Source of the DNA: an uncultured Celeribacter sp.
GTDB taxonomy: Bacteria; Pseudomonadota; Alphaproteobacteria; Rhodobacterales; Rhodobacteraceae
DNA length: 64,000 nucleotides
Assembly: GCF_963676475.1 (NCBI RefSeq)
Contig: NZ_OY781107.1
Span: forward strand, 751,307-815,306
Reading direction: 5' to 3'
Positions within the stretch are counted from its first letter, which is position 1, and every line of letters begins with the position of its first letter. The notes beneath the pieces were generated by a model. That model was not told the origin of the DNA. It did no database searches and saw only the letters and a program-made list of their open reading frames with translations. A program made the position numbers and the translations under genes. Shown here one piece after another: positions 49,421-57,852 of the stretch.

Positions 49421-51220
49421 ATGCTCGACAGTTCAACCACCACCCAGACTCAGGAGCTTCTGGACAGCCTGAACGCCGCATTGGAGGGCGGCGATATCGA
49501 CCGCGCTGCGGGGCTGTTCGCGACCGACAGCTATTGGCGTGATCTGGTTGCGGTCAGCTGGAACCTGAAGACCGTCGAAGGCCCCGAGGGCGTGGCCGAT
49601 ATGCTGCGCAGCCAGCTCGACCACACCCGTCCGGGCAAGTTCGAGATTCAGTCAGGCGAGATGCCCGCCGAGGAGGACGGCGTCATCACGGCTTGGCTCA
49701 CATTCGAAACCGCGACCGGGCGTGGTTGGGGGTTGATGCGGATGCGCGACGGTCGGATCTGGACGTTGCTGACCGCCCTGCAAGAGCTCAAGGGGTTCGA
49801 GGAAAACCGGGGCAAACGCCGCCCGATGGGCGCAGAGCACGGCGCCAAAAAGAACCGCAGTTCGTGGAAAGAACGCCGAGAGGCGGAAGAGGCCGATCTG
49901 GGCTATGGCACCCAGCCCTATGTCGTCATCATCGGCGGTGGTCAGGGCGGCATCGCGCTTGGTGCACGGCTGCGTCAATTGGGCGTCCCGGCCATCGTTC
50001 TGGACAAACATGACCGGCCCGGCGACCAATGGCGCTCGCGCTACAAGTCGCTCTGCCTGCACGATCCGATCTGGTACGACCACCTGCCCTACATCAAGTT
50101 CCCCGACAACTGGCCGGTGTTCACGCCCAAGGACAAGGTCGGTGACTGGTTGGAGATGTACACCAAGGTCATGGAGATCAATTACTGGTCCCGCTCCGAA
50201 GTCCAGAAAGCGCGCTATGACGAGGCCTCCGGCACCTGGGAGGTCAAGGTCAACCGCGACGGCGAAGAGGTCACGCTGCGCCCCACCCAGCTCGTGCTTG
50301 CCACCGGCATGTCGGGCAAACCGAACATGCCGCAATTTCCCGGCATGGAGAGCTTCAAGGGCACGATCCAGCATTCCTCGCAACATCAGGGGCCGGATGA
50401 ATGGGCCGGGAAAAAGGTCGTCGTGATCGGTTCGAACAACTCCGCCCACGACATCTGTGCCGCGCTTTGGGAGGGCGATGCCGATGTGACGATGGTCCAA
50501 CGCTCCTCAACCCATATCGTGCGCTCGGATAGCCTGATGGAGATCGGCCTCGGTGCGCTTTATTCCGAGGAGGCAGTCGCCAACGGGGTGACCACCGAGA
50601 AAGCCGACATGATCTTTGCCTCCCTGCCCTACAAGATCATGCACGAATTCCAGATCCCGCTCTACGACCAGATGCGCGAACGCGACGCGGAGTTCTACCA
50701 AGGACTGGAAAAAGCCGGGTTCGATCTCGACTGGGGCGATGACGGCTCGGGCCTGTTCATGAAATACCTGCGCCGCGGCTCCGGCTATTACATCGACGTG
50801 GGCGCCAGCCAGTTGATCATCGACGGCGAGGTCAAACTCGCCAAAGGCGGCGTCGATCATTTCGAAGAAGACGCGGTCGTTTTGACCGACGGCACCCGCC
50901 TGCCCGCCGATCTGGTGGTGCTGGCCACGGGGTTCGGCTCGATGAACGGCTGGGCTGCGGATCTCATCAGTCCGGAGGTCGCGGATAAGGTCGGCAAGGT
51001 CTGGGGCCTCGGCTCCGACACCACCAAGGACCCCGGCCCCTGGGAGGGCGAACAGCGCAATATGTGGAAACCGACCCAGCAGGAGCACCTCTGGTTCATG
51101 GGCGGCAACCTGCACCAGTCGCGCCACTACTCGCTCTACCTCGCCCTGCAATTGAAAGCCCGTCTGGAGGGGATCGACACCCCTGTTTACGGCCTTCAGG
51201 AGGTGCATCACCTGTCGTGA
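49421..51220 (+). CDS. FAD/NAD(P)-dependent monooxygenase-type flavoprotein with N-terminal SnoaL-like domain
   Basis: 599 residues, two domains. Residues 1 to about 135 resemble a SnoaL/NTF2-like fold (LDSLNAALEGGDIDRAAGLF; TDSYWRDLVAVSW; WGLMRMRDGRIWTLLTALQE). The rest is FMO-like: FAD-binding GGGQGGIALGARLRQLGVPA (about 170), FKGTIQHSSQHQ at the FMO-fingerprint position, NADP-binding VVVIGSNNSAHDICAAL (about 328) and the LATGF motif. The fingerprint is neither the classic Baeyer-Villiger nor the classic FMO form. The reaction is unknown; ketone, amine or sulfur oxidation are possible. GAGGAGG precedes ATG 49421. Confidence 0.88.
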   Translation: MLDSSTTTQTQELLDSLNAALEGGDIDRAAGLFATDSYWRDLVAVSWNLKTVEGPEGVADMLRSQLDHTRPGKFEIQSGEMPAEEDGVITAWLTFETATGRGWGLMRMRDGRIWTLLTALQELKGFEENRGKRRPMGAEHGAKKNRSSWKERREAEEADLGYGTQPYVVIIGGGQGGIALGARLRQLGVPAIVLDKHDRPGDQWRSRYKSLCLHDPIWYDHLPYIKFPDNWPVFTPKDKVGDWLEMYTKVMEINYWSRSEVQKARYDEASGTWEVKVNRDGEEVTLRPTQLVLATGMSGKPNMPQFPGMESFKGTIQHSSQHQGPDEWAGKKVVVIGSNNSAHDICAALWEGDADVTMVQRSSTHIVRSDSLMEIGLGALYSEEAVANGVTTEKADMIFASLPYKIMHEFQIPLYDQMRERDAEFYQGLEKAGFDLDWGDDGSGLFMKYLRRGSGYYIDVGASQLIIDGEVKLAKGGVDHFEEDAVVLTDGTRLPADLVVLATGFGSMNGWAADLISPEVADKVGKVWGLGSDTTKDPGPWEGEQRNMWKPTQQEHLWFMGGNLHQSRHYSLYLALQLKARLEGIDTPVYGLQEVHHLS

Positions 51221-51230
51221 TGCGCATCGC

Positions 51231-51260
51231 GCGCCCGGGCTTTCTTCCCGGCCCGGGCGC
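51231..51260 (+). other. Intercistronic hairpin between the FMO and dehydrogenase genes
   Basis: GCGCCCGGGC (51231-51240) pairs perfectly with GCCCGGGCGC (51251-51260). There is no T-run. It lies just before the AAGGAG of the next gene. Confidence 0.55.
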
Positions 51261-51288
51261 AGAATTTACGAACCTAAGGAGAACCACA

Positions 51289-52341
51289 ATGAAAGCAGCA
51301 CGCTGGCATGGCGTCAAAGATATCCGCGTCGAAGACATCTCCGAACCCTCCCCTGCGGCGGGCGAGGTCAAGATCAAGGTGGCCTGGACCGGAATTTGCG
51401 GCAGCGACCTGCACGAATATCTCGCCGGGCCGATTTTCGTGCCCGTGGACGAAGAGCACCCACTCAGCCATGACAAGGCGCCGATCACCATGGGCCACGA
51501 ATATTGTGGAGAAATCACCGAATTGGGCGCGGGTGTGACCGGGCTTGCCATTGGCGACCGGGTTGCCATCGAACCGATCTTTGCATGCGGCACCTGCCCC
51601 GCCTGTCATGAGGGCAAATACAATCTCTGTGAGAGCCTCGGCTTTGTCGGCCTTTCGGGCGGGCACGGCGGTTTTGCCGCGTTCTCGGTCGTGCCCGCGG
51701 GCATGGTGCACAAAATGCCGGACGCCCTGTCGATGGAGCAAGGCGCGCTGGTGGAACCAGCGGCCGTCGCACTCCATGCGGTGCGGATGTCCAAGATCAA
51801 GGCGGGCGACACGGCCGCGGTCTTTGGGGCCGGGCCGATCGGCCTCTTGGTCGTCGAGGCGCTGCGTGTCGCCGGTGCGGCCCAGATTCATGTGGTCGAA
51901 CCCTCGTCCGAGCGTCGCGAAAAGGCGCTGGAACTGGGCGCGACCAGCGCCATCGACCCGATGTCGACCGATCCGGTGGAGACGATCCGCACGGCCACCG
52001 GCGGCGTCAACGTCGCCTTCGAAGTGACCGGGGTGCCGCGCGTTCTGCCGCAATGCATCGACAGCACCCGGCACGAAGGTCAAACGCTGATCGTGTCGAT
52101 CTGGGAGGGCGACGCCGCGTTCCAACCCAACACCGCCGTGCTGAAGGAACGCCAGCTTCTGGGCACCATCGCCTATCGCAACATCTATCCGGCAGTGATG
52201 GAGCTTATGACCCAGGGCTATTTCAGCGCCGACAAACTTGTGACCAAACGCATCTCCATCGACGAGATCGTCGATCAGGGGTTCGAAGCCCTCGTGGCGG
52301 AAAAATCTCAGGTGAAAATCCTGGTCAAAGCACCCGAGTGA
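51289..52341 (+). CDS. Zinc-dependent alcohol dehydrogenase, 2,3-butanediol dehydrogenase-like
   Basis: 350 residues, medium-chain dehydrogenase. Catalytic zinc ligands are in TGICGSDLHEY and MGHEYCGEI; the structural zinc site is CGTCPACHEGKYNLC. The Rossmann motif is AVFGAGPIGLLVVEAL. FVPVDEEHPLSHDKAPITMG and GGHGGFAAFSVVPAG are typical of (R,R)-butanediol dehydrogenases. It would interconvert a secondary alcohol or diol and a ketone with NAD. Co-transcribed with the FMO and next to a ketone-carboxylase locus, it suggests that secondary alcohols or ketones are a theme of this region. Confidence 0.92.
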   Translation: MKAARWHGVKDIRVEDISEPSPAAGEVKIKVAWTGICGSDLHEYLAGPIFVPVDEEHPLSHDKAPITMGHEYCGEITELGAGVTGLAIGDRVAIEPIFACGTCPACHEGKYNLCESLGFVGLSGGHGGFAAFSVVPAGMVHKMPDALSMEQGALVEPAAVALHAVRMSKIKAGDTAAVFGAGPIGLLVVEALRVAGAAQIHVVEPSSERREKALELGATSAIDPMSTDPVETIRTATGGVNVAFEVTGVPRVLPQCIDSTRHEGQTLIVSIWEGDAAFQPNTAVLKERQLLGTIAYRNIYPAVMELMTQGYFSADKLVTKRISIDEIVDQGFEALVAEKSQVKILVKAPE

Positions 52342-52355
52342 TTTGATGTCGACAA

Positions 52356-52391
52356 GGCGGGCCAGATCATCCGAACGGGCCCGCCTCTTTT
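52356..52391 (+). terminator. Rho-independent terminator after the butanediol dehydrogenase-like gene
   Basis: GGCGGGCC (52356-52363) pairs with GGCCCGCC (52378-52385), followed by TCTTTT. It ends the region-4 operon. Confidence 0.8.
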
Positions 52392-52932
52392 ACCGAACAA
52401 AGTCGTTTATGAAGATTTGCCCTGAGGGCAAAGACGTTCCAAAATGCGATAGAGGTCGGGCGCCCCGACCTCAGGATCGAAAAGATGGTCCAACTGACCC
52501 TCAACGACATTGAGCGTCTCCTCATAGATCGCCGCCAGAGATCGCCGCCGTGGTGGGAATATTCATGTCCTCGGCAACAGGGCGAAGGCCGCAGCCTATC
52601 GCCAAAGGCTGCGCCGCGCCCGTCAGGAGATCACCCGGTTTCTGGAGAAATCTTGCGGAAATGTGTCGCAAAACGCCGCCTGTCGATGCGAACACCGCCT
52701 GAGCGCGGCGCAAAAGAGCGGGCGGGTCACGCTTGGCACCCCGGCTTTCGGACTGGCCGCCCCGGCCTCTGATATCCCCGCATTGCGTCGCCGCGTCAGA
52801 TCGCTTGAAGAGGGCAGACGGGCCGCCGCGCTGATGCGATCGAACCCTTCTTTTGCGACCGATGTCGGGGAATTGGTCCTTGCGGCCCTGAAATAGCGCG
52901 CGGGCCTACCTGGTCCGGGCGCGCGCCGAACA
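52392..52932. other. 541-bp interval with probable gene remnants only
   Basis: No intact gene is supported. On the minus strand a frame is open from 52562 down to the stop at 52407; it has no start codon, but its end reads like a real protein tail (FDPEVGAPDLYRILERL). On the plus strand a frame open from 52528 to 52896 (AYRQRLRRARQEITRFLE, later SLEEGRRAAALMRSNPSF) lacks an ATG and has only a GTG at 52663. I recognise neither. The simplest reading is a degraded segment between two operons. Confidence 0.4.
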
Positions 52933-53679
52933 TCACGTCTCCGACGACGTCATCCAAAGAGCCTCAAACAACTGCCGCTGCATGGTCGCGAACTCCACGC
53001 TTTCGATGATCATGCCGTAATTTTCCCGCATGGACGAGATCAGGCAGACCTTGTCGTCATAGATCAATGTCGTCATCGACAGCAGAACATTCTCAGGGGC
53101 GAAACGGAGATGGCGCAGATCGCCTGAATCCGACGGCCAGATTGAGGCGACGTCTTTCGTGCGGGACCTGATCACCCGGAGCCAGATGCCCTTTTCTTTG
53201 CGCGCCGCGATGAAATTCTCCATCTCCTGAAGACCGGGAACCTCACGCAGCTCATCCATGGACAAAATACCGAGCAACGTCGGATTTGTCCCCTTGATGC
53301 TCAAGGTATCTTTCAGCGCGATCAAAATCCCCTCGCGGCCTTCGTAATAGCGAATGCGGGGTTTGCCCTTCGCGCGGTTATAGAGTGACCGCAGCTCCGG
53401 CATCACCTCGTTGAGCATCTGTTTGCGGGCCTCGATCCGCTCCAGCAAAACAGAGGGATCTTCGGCGACGACAATGCGCTTGTTGCCACTTTTCACGATG
53501 GCGACGAGACCCTCCTCCTCCAGCCGAGACAGCGCGTCATAGGCCGTGGTGCGCACCAGCCCTGCGCGCGTGGCCACATCGGAAATCGGGGCCTCGCCCA
53601 ATTCGATTGCCGCCACATACAACCGGTAGAGCGTACCGCTGATGCCCAGCTTCGACAATTTGCTTTGAAAATCATACAT
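52933..53679 (-). CDS. TrmB-type transcriptional regulator
   Basis: 248 residues. An N-terminal winged HTH (LGISGTLYRLYVAAIELGEA, then TRAGLVRTTAYDALSRLEEE and the wing GLVAIVKSGNKRIVV) is followed by a short coiled region and an effector-like domain (IRYYEGREGILIALKDTLSI). This is the TrmB/sugar-specific regulator layout, rare in alphaproteobacteria compared with GntR or LysR. It is divergent from the nitrilase-TRAP operon, separated by 297 AT-rich bases, and is the likely repressor or activator of it. Confidence 0.85.
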   Translation of the reverse strand: MYDFQSKLSKLGISGTLYRLYVAAIELGEAPISDVATRAGLVRTTAYDALSRLEEEGLVAIVKSGNKRIVVAEDPSVLLERIEARKQMLNEVMPELRSLYNRAKGKPRIRYYEGREGILIALKDTLSIKGTNPTLLGILSMDELREVPGLQEMENFIAARKEKGIWLRVIRSRTKDVASIWPSDSGDLRHLRFAPENVLLSMTTLIYDDKVCLISSMRENYGMIIESVEFATMQRQLFEALWMTSSET

Positions 53680-53759
53680 CGGACAGCCCTCAAACCTCTA
53701 AACCCGTAAAATAATGCGACTTCAGAACGCGCACAAGGGAATCTTGCCTGTCGGAATCA

Positions 53760-53778
53760 TTCGACAAACTGAGTCGAA
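53760..53778. promoter_or_regulatory. TTCGAC-N7-GTCGAA dyad, candidate TrmB operator
   Basis: A perfect 6-bp inverted repeat with a 7-bp spacer. Two related imperfect sites (TTGTGTCG ... TCCGACAA) follow within 30 bp. It lies between the regulator and the nitrilase operon. Confidence 0.45.
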
Positions 53779-53907
53779 CTTTGTGTCGAAAACGTCCGAC
53801 AAATTATCGAAATAATGAAAATTAAGATTAATAAATAATCAACAACAAACAATTTTGATCACTTTAACGCCAAAAATAGCTCCAAAAAACGAATTTTTGA
53901 CGCACAA

Positions 53908-53938
53908 TTGACAGTCAGGTGCAAAAATCGCACAAAAT
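53908..53938 (+). promoter_or_regulatory. Candidate sigma-70-type promoter of the nitrilase operon
   Basis: TTGACA at 53908-53913 is a consensus -35; CAAAAT at 53933-53938 is a plausible -10 at 19 bp spacing. The predicted start is about 30 bp before ATG 53977. A GTGC-N7-GCAC dyad (53919-53933) overlaps the spacer. Confidence 0.4.
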
Positions 53939-53976
53939 AAACGTGTCTAATTTAATCGACTAAATCGAGGTGAGCG

Positions 53977-54909
53977 ATGACTTTCAAAGCGGCAGTGATT
54001 CAGGCAGGCGCCGTGCCATTCGATATTGAGGCCAGCCTCGCCAAGGCGGAGGTGCTGATTGCCGAGGCCGGTGCGCAGGGCTGTCGCCTCGCCGTTTTCC
54101 CCGAAGCCTATATTTCCGCCTACCCCAAGGAACAGAGCTATGAGATCTCCGTCGGGGTGCGCACGGACGCAGGTCGCGAAGAATTCCGGCGCTACGTCGA
54201 CAGCGCCATTGAAATCCCCGGCGCCGAGACGGAGCGTCTGGGACAGGCGGCCGCCGCCGCCGGGCTTTACCTCGTGATGGGCGTCATCGAACGTGAGGCG
54301 GGCACGCTCTATTGCACCGTCGTCTTCTTTGGTCCCGACGGAACGCTTTTGGGCAAACATCGCAAGCTGATGCCAACCGGTGCGGAACGTCTGGTCTGGG
54401 GCTTTGGCGATGGCTCGACAATGCCCACCTTCGACACCGACATTGGCAACCTCGGCGCCGTGATCTGCTGGGAAAACTACATGCCGATGATGCGCATGGC
54501 CATGTACGGTCAGGGCATCAACCTCTATTGCGCCCCCACCGCCGACGACCGGGACAGCTGGCAAGCGACCATGAAACACATCGCCCTCGAAGGCCGCACC
54601 TTCGTGTTTTCGAGTTGCCAGGTGTTGTGGGAAAAAGATTTCCCCGAAGACTATGCCTTCACCCGCACCGATCCCGACCGCATCATGATGCGCGGCGGCA
54701 GCGTGATCCTTGATCCCTTGGGCAATGTCCTCGCAGGCCCGCTGTTCGACGAAGAGGGCATTCTGGTCGCCGAGATTGATCTGGACGCGGTGACACGCGG
54801 CAAGCTCGATTTCGACGCCGCCGGGCACTACGCCCGCCCGGATGTTTTCGAACTGCGCGTGAACACGACGCCCCGCGCGCCGGTCACCTATACCAAAGCC
54901 GAGGGATAA
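53977..54909 (+). CDS. Nitrilase
   Basis: Hydrolyses a nitrile to the carboxylic acid and ammonia; cytoplasmic. The 310-residue protein has the complete Glu-Lys-Cys triad in correct contexts: FPEAYISAYP (Glu, about 44), KHRKLMPTGAERLVW (Lys, about 129) and GAVICWENYMPMMR (Cys, about 163). The DRDSWQATMKHIALEGRTFV block is typical of true nitrilases as opposed to amidases. It is the first gene of an operon with a TRAP transporter, so the nitrile, or the acid produced, is probably a transported organic anion. AGGTGAGCG gives a weak ribosome site. Confidence 0.93.
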   Translation: MTFKAAVIQAGAVPFDIEASLAKAEVLIAEAGAQGCRLAVFPEAYISAYPKEQSYEISVGVRTDAGREEFRRYVDSAIEIPGAETERLGQAAAAAGLYLVMGVIEREAGTLYCTVVFFGPDGTLLGKHRKLMPTGAERLVWGFGDGSTMPTFDTDIGNLGAVICWENYMPMMRMAMYGQGINLYCAPTADDRDSWQATMKHIALEGRTFVFSSCQVLWEKDFPEDYAFTRTDPDRIMMRGGSVILDPLGNVLAGPLFDEEGILVAEIDLDAVTRGKLDFDAAGHYARPDVFELRVNTTPRAPVTYTKAEG

Positions 54910-54918
54910 GGAGAAACG

Positions 54919-55446
54919 ATGCAACGCCTGTCCGACGTTTTCACCCAATTGCTCAACCTGCTCTCCGGGCTCGCCTTTGCCGCCGCCCTTGTGATCAACG
55001 CCGCCAATGTTGCAGGGCGATACCTGTTTCACAGCCCGATCTTCTGGGCCGAAGAGGTCACGACCCTGCTCATCATCTGGTCGGTGTGCCTGATGTCCTA
55101 TCGCTTGACCCTGCAGGGGGAAAACCTCTCCGCCGAAATTCTCAAACCTATATTGCCGCGTGCCGCATTGCGCTGGGTCGCCTTTGTCCTCGCCGCCGCA
55201 GGCGCTATCCTCTGCGGCTATTTCGCCTATAACGCCTATCTCGTTGTCGAGCTGGTCGCCCGGTTCTCTCAGGTGACCAATGTGGCAGAAATCCCCAAGC
55301 AATACGTCAATGGCTCAATCTTCGCGGCCTTTGTGCTGGCCTGCCTCGGCGGCATCGTGCGCAGCCTTTCTCTGCTCGTTTCAGATCAACTCCTCACCGC
55401 ATCCGAGCCCGTCGAAGTTCAAGATGCACTGGCAGGTTCCAAATGA
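54919..55446 (+). CDS. TRAP transporter small permease (DctQ-like)
   Basis: 175 residues with four predicted membrane segments (LSGLAFAAALVINAANVAGR; EEVTTLLIIWSVCLMSYRL; WVAFVLAAAGAILCGYFAY; FAAFVLACLGGIVRSLSLL). FWAEEVTTLL is the usual DctQ signature. It overlaps the large permease by 4 bp. Confidence 0.9.
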   Translation: MQRLSDVFTQLLNLLSGLAFAAALVINAANVAGRYLFHSPIFWAEEVTTLLIIWSVCLMSYRLTLQGENLSAEILKPILPRAALRWVAFVLAAAGAILCGYFAYNAYLVVELVARFSQVTNVAEIPKQYVNGSIFAAFVLACLGGIVRSLSLLVSDQLLTASEPVEVQDALAGSK

Positions 55447-56717
55447 CACTCATCGCTATTCTCGCCGGCTTGCCGCTCCTGCTGTTGATCATCGGTCTGC
55501 CGATCTATCTCGTCCTGCTCACCACTGCGAGCGTCGCCATCCTCACCCAGATGAGCGTCCCCGCCACCATGGTGCCGCAGATCATGTTCGGCGGCCTCGA
55601 CAAATTCGCCCTGCTCTCCGTTCCGTTCTTCATCTTCGCGGGTGAGATCATGTCGCGCGGCGGCGTGTCGCGGCGCATCGTCAATTGCATTCTGATGCTC
55701 TGCGGCGGGTTGAAATCCGCCCGCCCGATGACCGCCATCGGCGCCAGCGAATTTTTCGGCGCGGTCTCCGGCTCAAGCCCCGCCACCGTCGCCGCCATCG
55801 GCCGGTTGATGTACCCAAGCCTGCGCGAGGGCGGCTACAGCGAAAAGTTTTCGCTTGGCCTCATCACCTCCGCTGGCGGCATCGCAAGCGTCATGCCGCC
55901 CAGCATCCTGATGATCCTTTATGCGGCCTCCTCCGAGCAATCCGTCACCGCGCTCTTTGCCGCCGGGATTCTGCCCGCCCTGCTGCTCGGCCTCGTCATT
56001 GTCGGATACATCCTCTGGGTGTCGCGCAAAATGAAACCCTCGGGCACCAACACGGCGCAGAAAGGCGAGGCCCTGTCGCTCTTTCTCTCGGCCCTGCCCG
56101 CACTCGGCACACCTGTCGTCATCCTCGGCGGCATCTACTCCGGCATCTTTTCCCCGACGGAATCGGCGGGCGTGGCGGGCGTCTACGGCGTTCTGGTCGC
56201 GCGGTTTTTCTACCGTGAAATCACTTGGCGCGAGATTTGGAGCGTTGTGCTCAGCTCCGCCCATTTGACCGCGCAAATCCTGCTCGTCGTCGCCGCCTCC
56301 GGGGTGTTTTCCTGGGTCCTCACCACCAGCGGCGTGCCGCAGACCCTCGTCAATTTCGTCGAAGCCGCTTCGAGCGAGCCTTGGGTGGTCCTGCTGACCA
56401 TCAACATCTTCCTGCTGATCGTCGGCTGTTTGATGGACCCGGTCTCCGCGATCGTTCTTTTGACGCCGATGCTGGTGCCTGTGGTCACCCATCTCGACGT
56501 AAACCTTGTCCACTTCGGCGTCATCATGGCCGTGAACCTGAGCATCGGCATGTTCACACCGCCCTTCGGTCTGAACATCTTCACCTCCAATGCCCTGTTC
56601 GGCGCCCCGATTTCGCGCATCAGCGCGGGCCTCGTGCCCTTCATCATCCTGCAAACGCTGGCGCTCCTTCTGATCACCTATGTGCCCGCGATCTCCCTGC
56701 CGCAACTCTTGTTCTGA
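55443..56717 (+). CDS. TRAP transporter large permease (DctM-like)
   Basis: 424 residues, about 12 hydrophobic segments. It has PFFIFAGEIMSRGGVSRRIV, ASEFFGAVSGSSPATVAAIG, PPSILMILYAA and FTPPFGLNIFTSNALFGAPI. It is the sodium-coupled translocating subunit that works with the small permease and the binding protein downstream. Confidence 0.95.
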   Translation: MTLIAILAGLPLLLLIIGLPIYLVLLTTASVAILTQMSVPATMVPQIMFGGLDKFALLSVPFFIFAGEIMSRGGVSRRIVNCILMLCGGLKSARPMTAIGASEFFGAVSGSSPATVAAIGRLMYPSLREGGYSEKFSLGLITSAGGIASVMPPSILMILYAASSEQSVTALFAAGILPALLLGLVIVGYILWVSRKMKPSGTNTAQKGEALSLFLSALPALGTPVVILGGIYSGIFSPTESAGVAGVYGVLVARFFYREITWREIWSVVLSSAHLTAQILLVVAASGVFSWVLTTSGVPQTLVNFVEAASSEPWVVLLTINIFLLIVGCLMDPVSAIVLLTPMLVPVVTHLDVNLVHFGVIMAVNLSIGMFTPPFGLNIFTSNALFGAPISRISAGLVPFIILQTLALLLITYVPAISLPQLLF

Positions 56718-56752
56718 TCCCTCTCTCTAGACCCTTAAAATGGAGCTCTCTC

Positions 56753-57781
56753 ATGTCACTATTCCGACCCAACCGCCGCAACATGGTCAAAGCCGCGGGC
56801 ACCTGCCTCTTGCTCGCGACCCTCGGTGCCTCCCCTGCCTTTGCGCAAGAGTTCACCATGAAGCTGGCCACCGCCACGGTGAATGATGTCCAGACCGAAG
56901 CCATCAAACGCTTTGCCGAACGCGTCGAGGAACGTTCCGAAGGCCGCATCAAAACCGAGCTTTACCCCGCAGCACAGCTTGGTTCGAACGCCCGTATGAT
57001 CGAGGGCCTGCAATTCGGCACCGTCGAATTCTACACCGGCCCCGCCGCCTATCTCGTTGGCGTCGACTCGCGCTTTCAGGTCACCGACCTGCCCGCGATT
57101 TTCGAAGATGCCCGCCACGCCCAACGGGTGTTCAGCGATCCGACATTCCGCGAAACCTTTCTGAACCTCGGCGCCGACAAAGGTCTCGTCGGTCTCGGCA
57201 CCTATATCTACGGCAACACGGCGTTTGCGACCGCCTTTCCCGGCGATACGGTTGAGGCCTTCAACGGCAAAAAACTCCGCGTTCTCGCCTCGAAAGTCGA
57301 ACGCAAAGGCGTCGAGCTCATGGGCGCCACAGCCGTGCCCATCGACTTCAGCGAGGTCGCAACAGCCTTGCAGCAAGGCACCGTGGACGGCATGAAAAGC
57401 TCCCCGCCCGCCTTCACCTCGCTCAAACTCTACGACATCGTGAAACACATCACCGCCACCGAAGACGGCGTGATGGGCGAGGTCATGATGGTCAGCAAAA
57501 TCTGGTGGGACACCCTGCCGGAAGACCTGCAAACCATGCTGCGCGAAGAGGCAACGGCGCTTGAGCCGGAGCTTTACGACTATGTTCTGGAAGACCAGGC
57601 CAACGCTTACAAAACCTGGGAAGAGATGGGCGGCACCGTTCACTATCTGCCGAAAGACGAACGTGACGCCCTTCTCAAAGAAATGCGCGTCGCCGTGCTC
57701 GAACTGCTGAACGAGGACCCCAAAACCGCTGAAATGCTCGCGGTCCTTCTCGACGCGGCAGACCGCACAGCAACGCAATAA
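56753..57781 (+). CDS. TRAP transporter substrate-binding protein (DctP-like)
   Basis: 342 residues with a signal peptide ending at ASPAFAQ|EFTMKLAT. DctP hallmarks are RFAERVEERSEGRIKTELYP and the binding-site region LRVLASKVERKGVELMGATA, with DGMKSSPPAF. It captures the solute, probably a small organic acid. ATG 56753 has a weak TGGAG site 11 bp away. Confidence 0.93.
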   Translation: MSLFRPNRRNMVKAAGTCLLLATLGASPAFAQEFTMKLATATVNDVQTEAIKRFAERVEERSEGRIKTELYPAAQLGSNARMIEGLQFGTVEFYTGPAAYLVGVDSRFQVTDLPAIFEDARHAQRVFSDPTFRETFLNLGADKGLVGLGTYIYGNTAFATAFPGDTVEAFNGKKLRVLASKVERKGVELMGATAVPIDFSEVATALQQGTVDGMKSSPPAFTSLKLYDIVKHITATEDGVMGEVMMVSKIWWDTLPEDLQTMLREEATALEPELYDYVLEDQANAYKTWEEMGGTVHYLPKDERDALLKEMRVAVLELLNEDPKTAEMLAVLLDAADRTATQ

Positions 57782-57802
57782 GACAACACCGTCAAAAGAT
57801 CA

Positions 57803-57830
57803 GGCTGCCCTGTCCCCTGTCAGGGCAGCC
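57803..57830 (+). other. Hairpin after the TRAP binding-protein gene
   Basis: GGCTGCCCTG (57803-57812) pairs perfectly with CAGGGCAGCC (57821-57830). Only a weak CCTGTTT follows, so it could be a partial terminator. Confidence 0.5.
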
Positions 57831-57852
57831 CCTGTTTGAGAGAGGCTTTTCC

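Noticed and set aside
49421..51220. Baeyer-Villiger monooxygenase
   Set aside because: The FxGxxxHxxxWP fingerprint is absent (FKGTIQHSSQHQ instead), so ketone-to-ester chemistry is not supported by motif.
52485..52896. Small plus-strand genes in the 52.4-52.9 kb gap
   Set aside because: No ATG or ribosome site for the longer frame, no recognised family, and the other strand shows a competing protein-like tail; treated as remnants.
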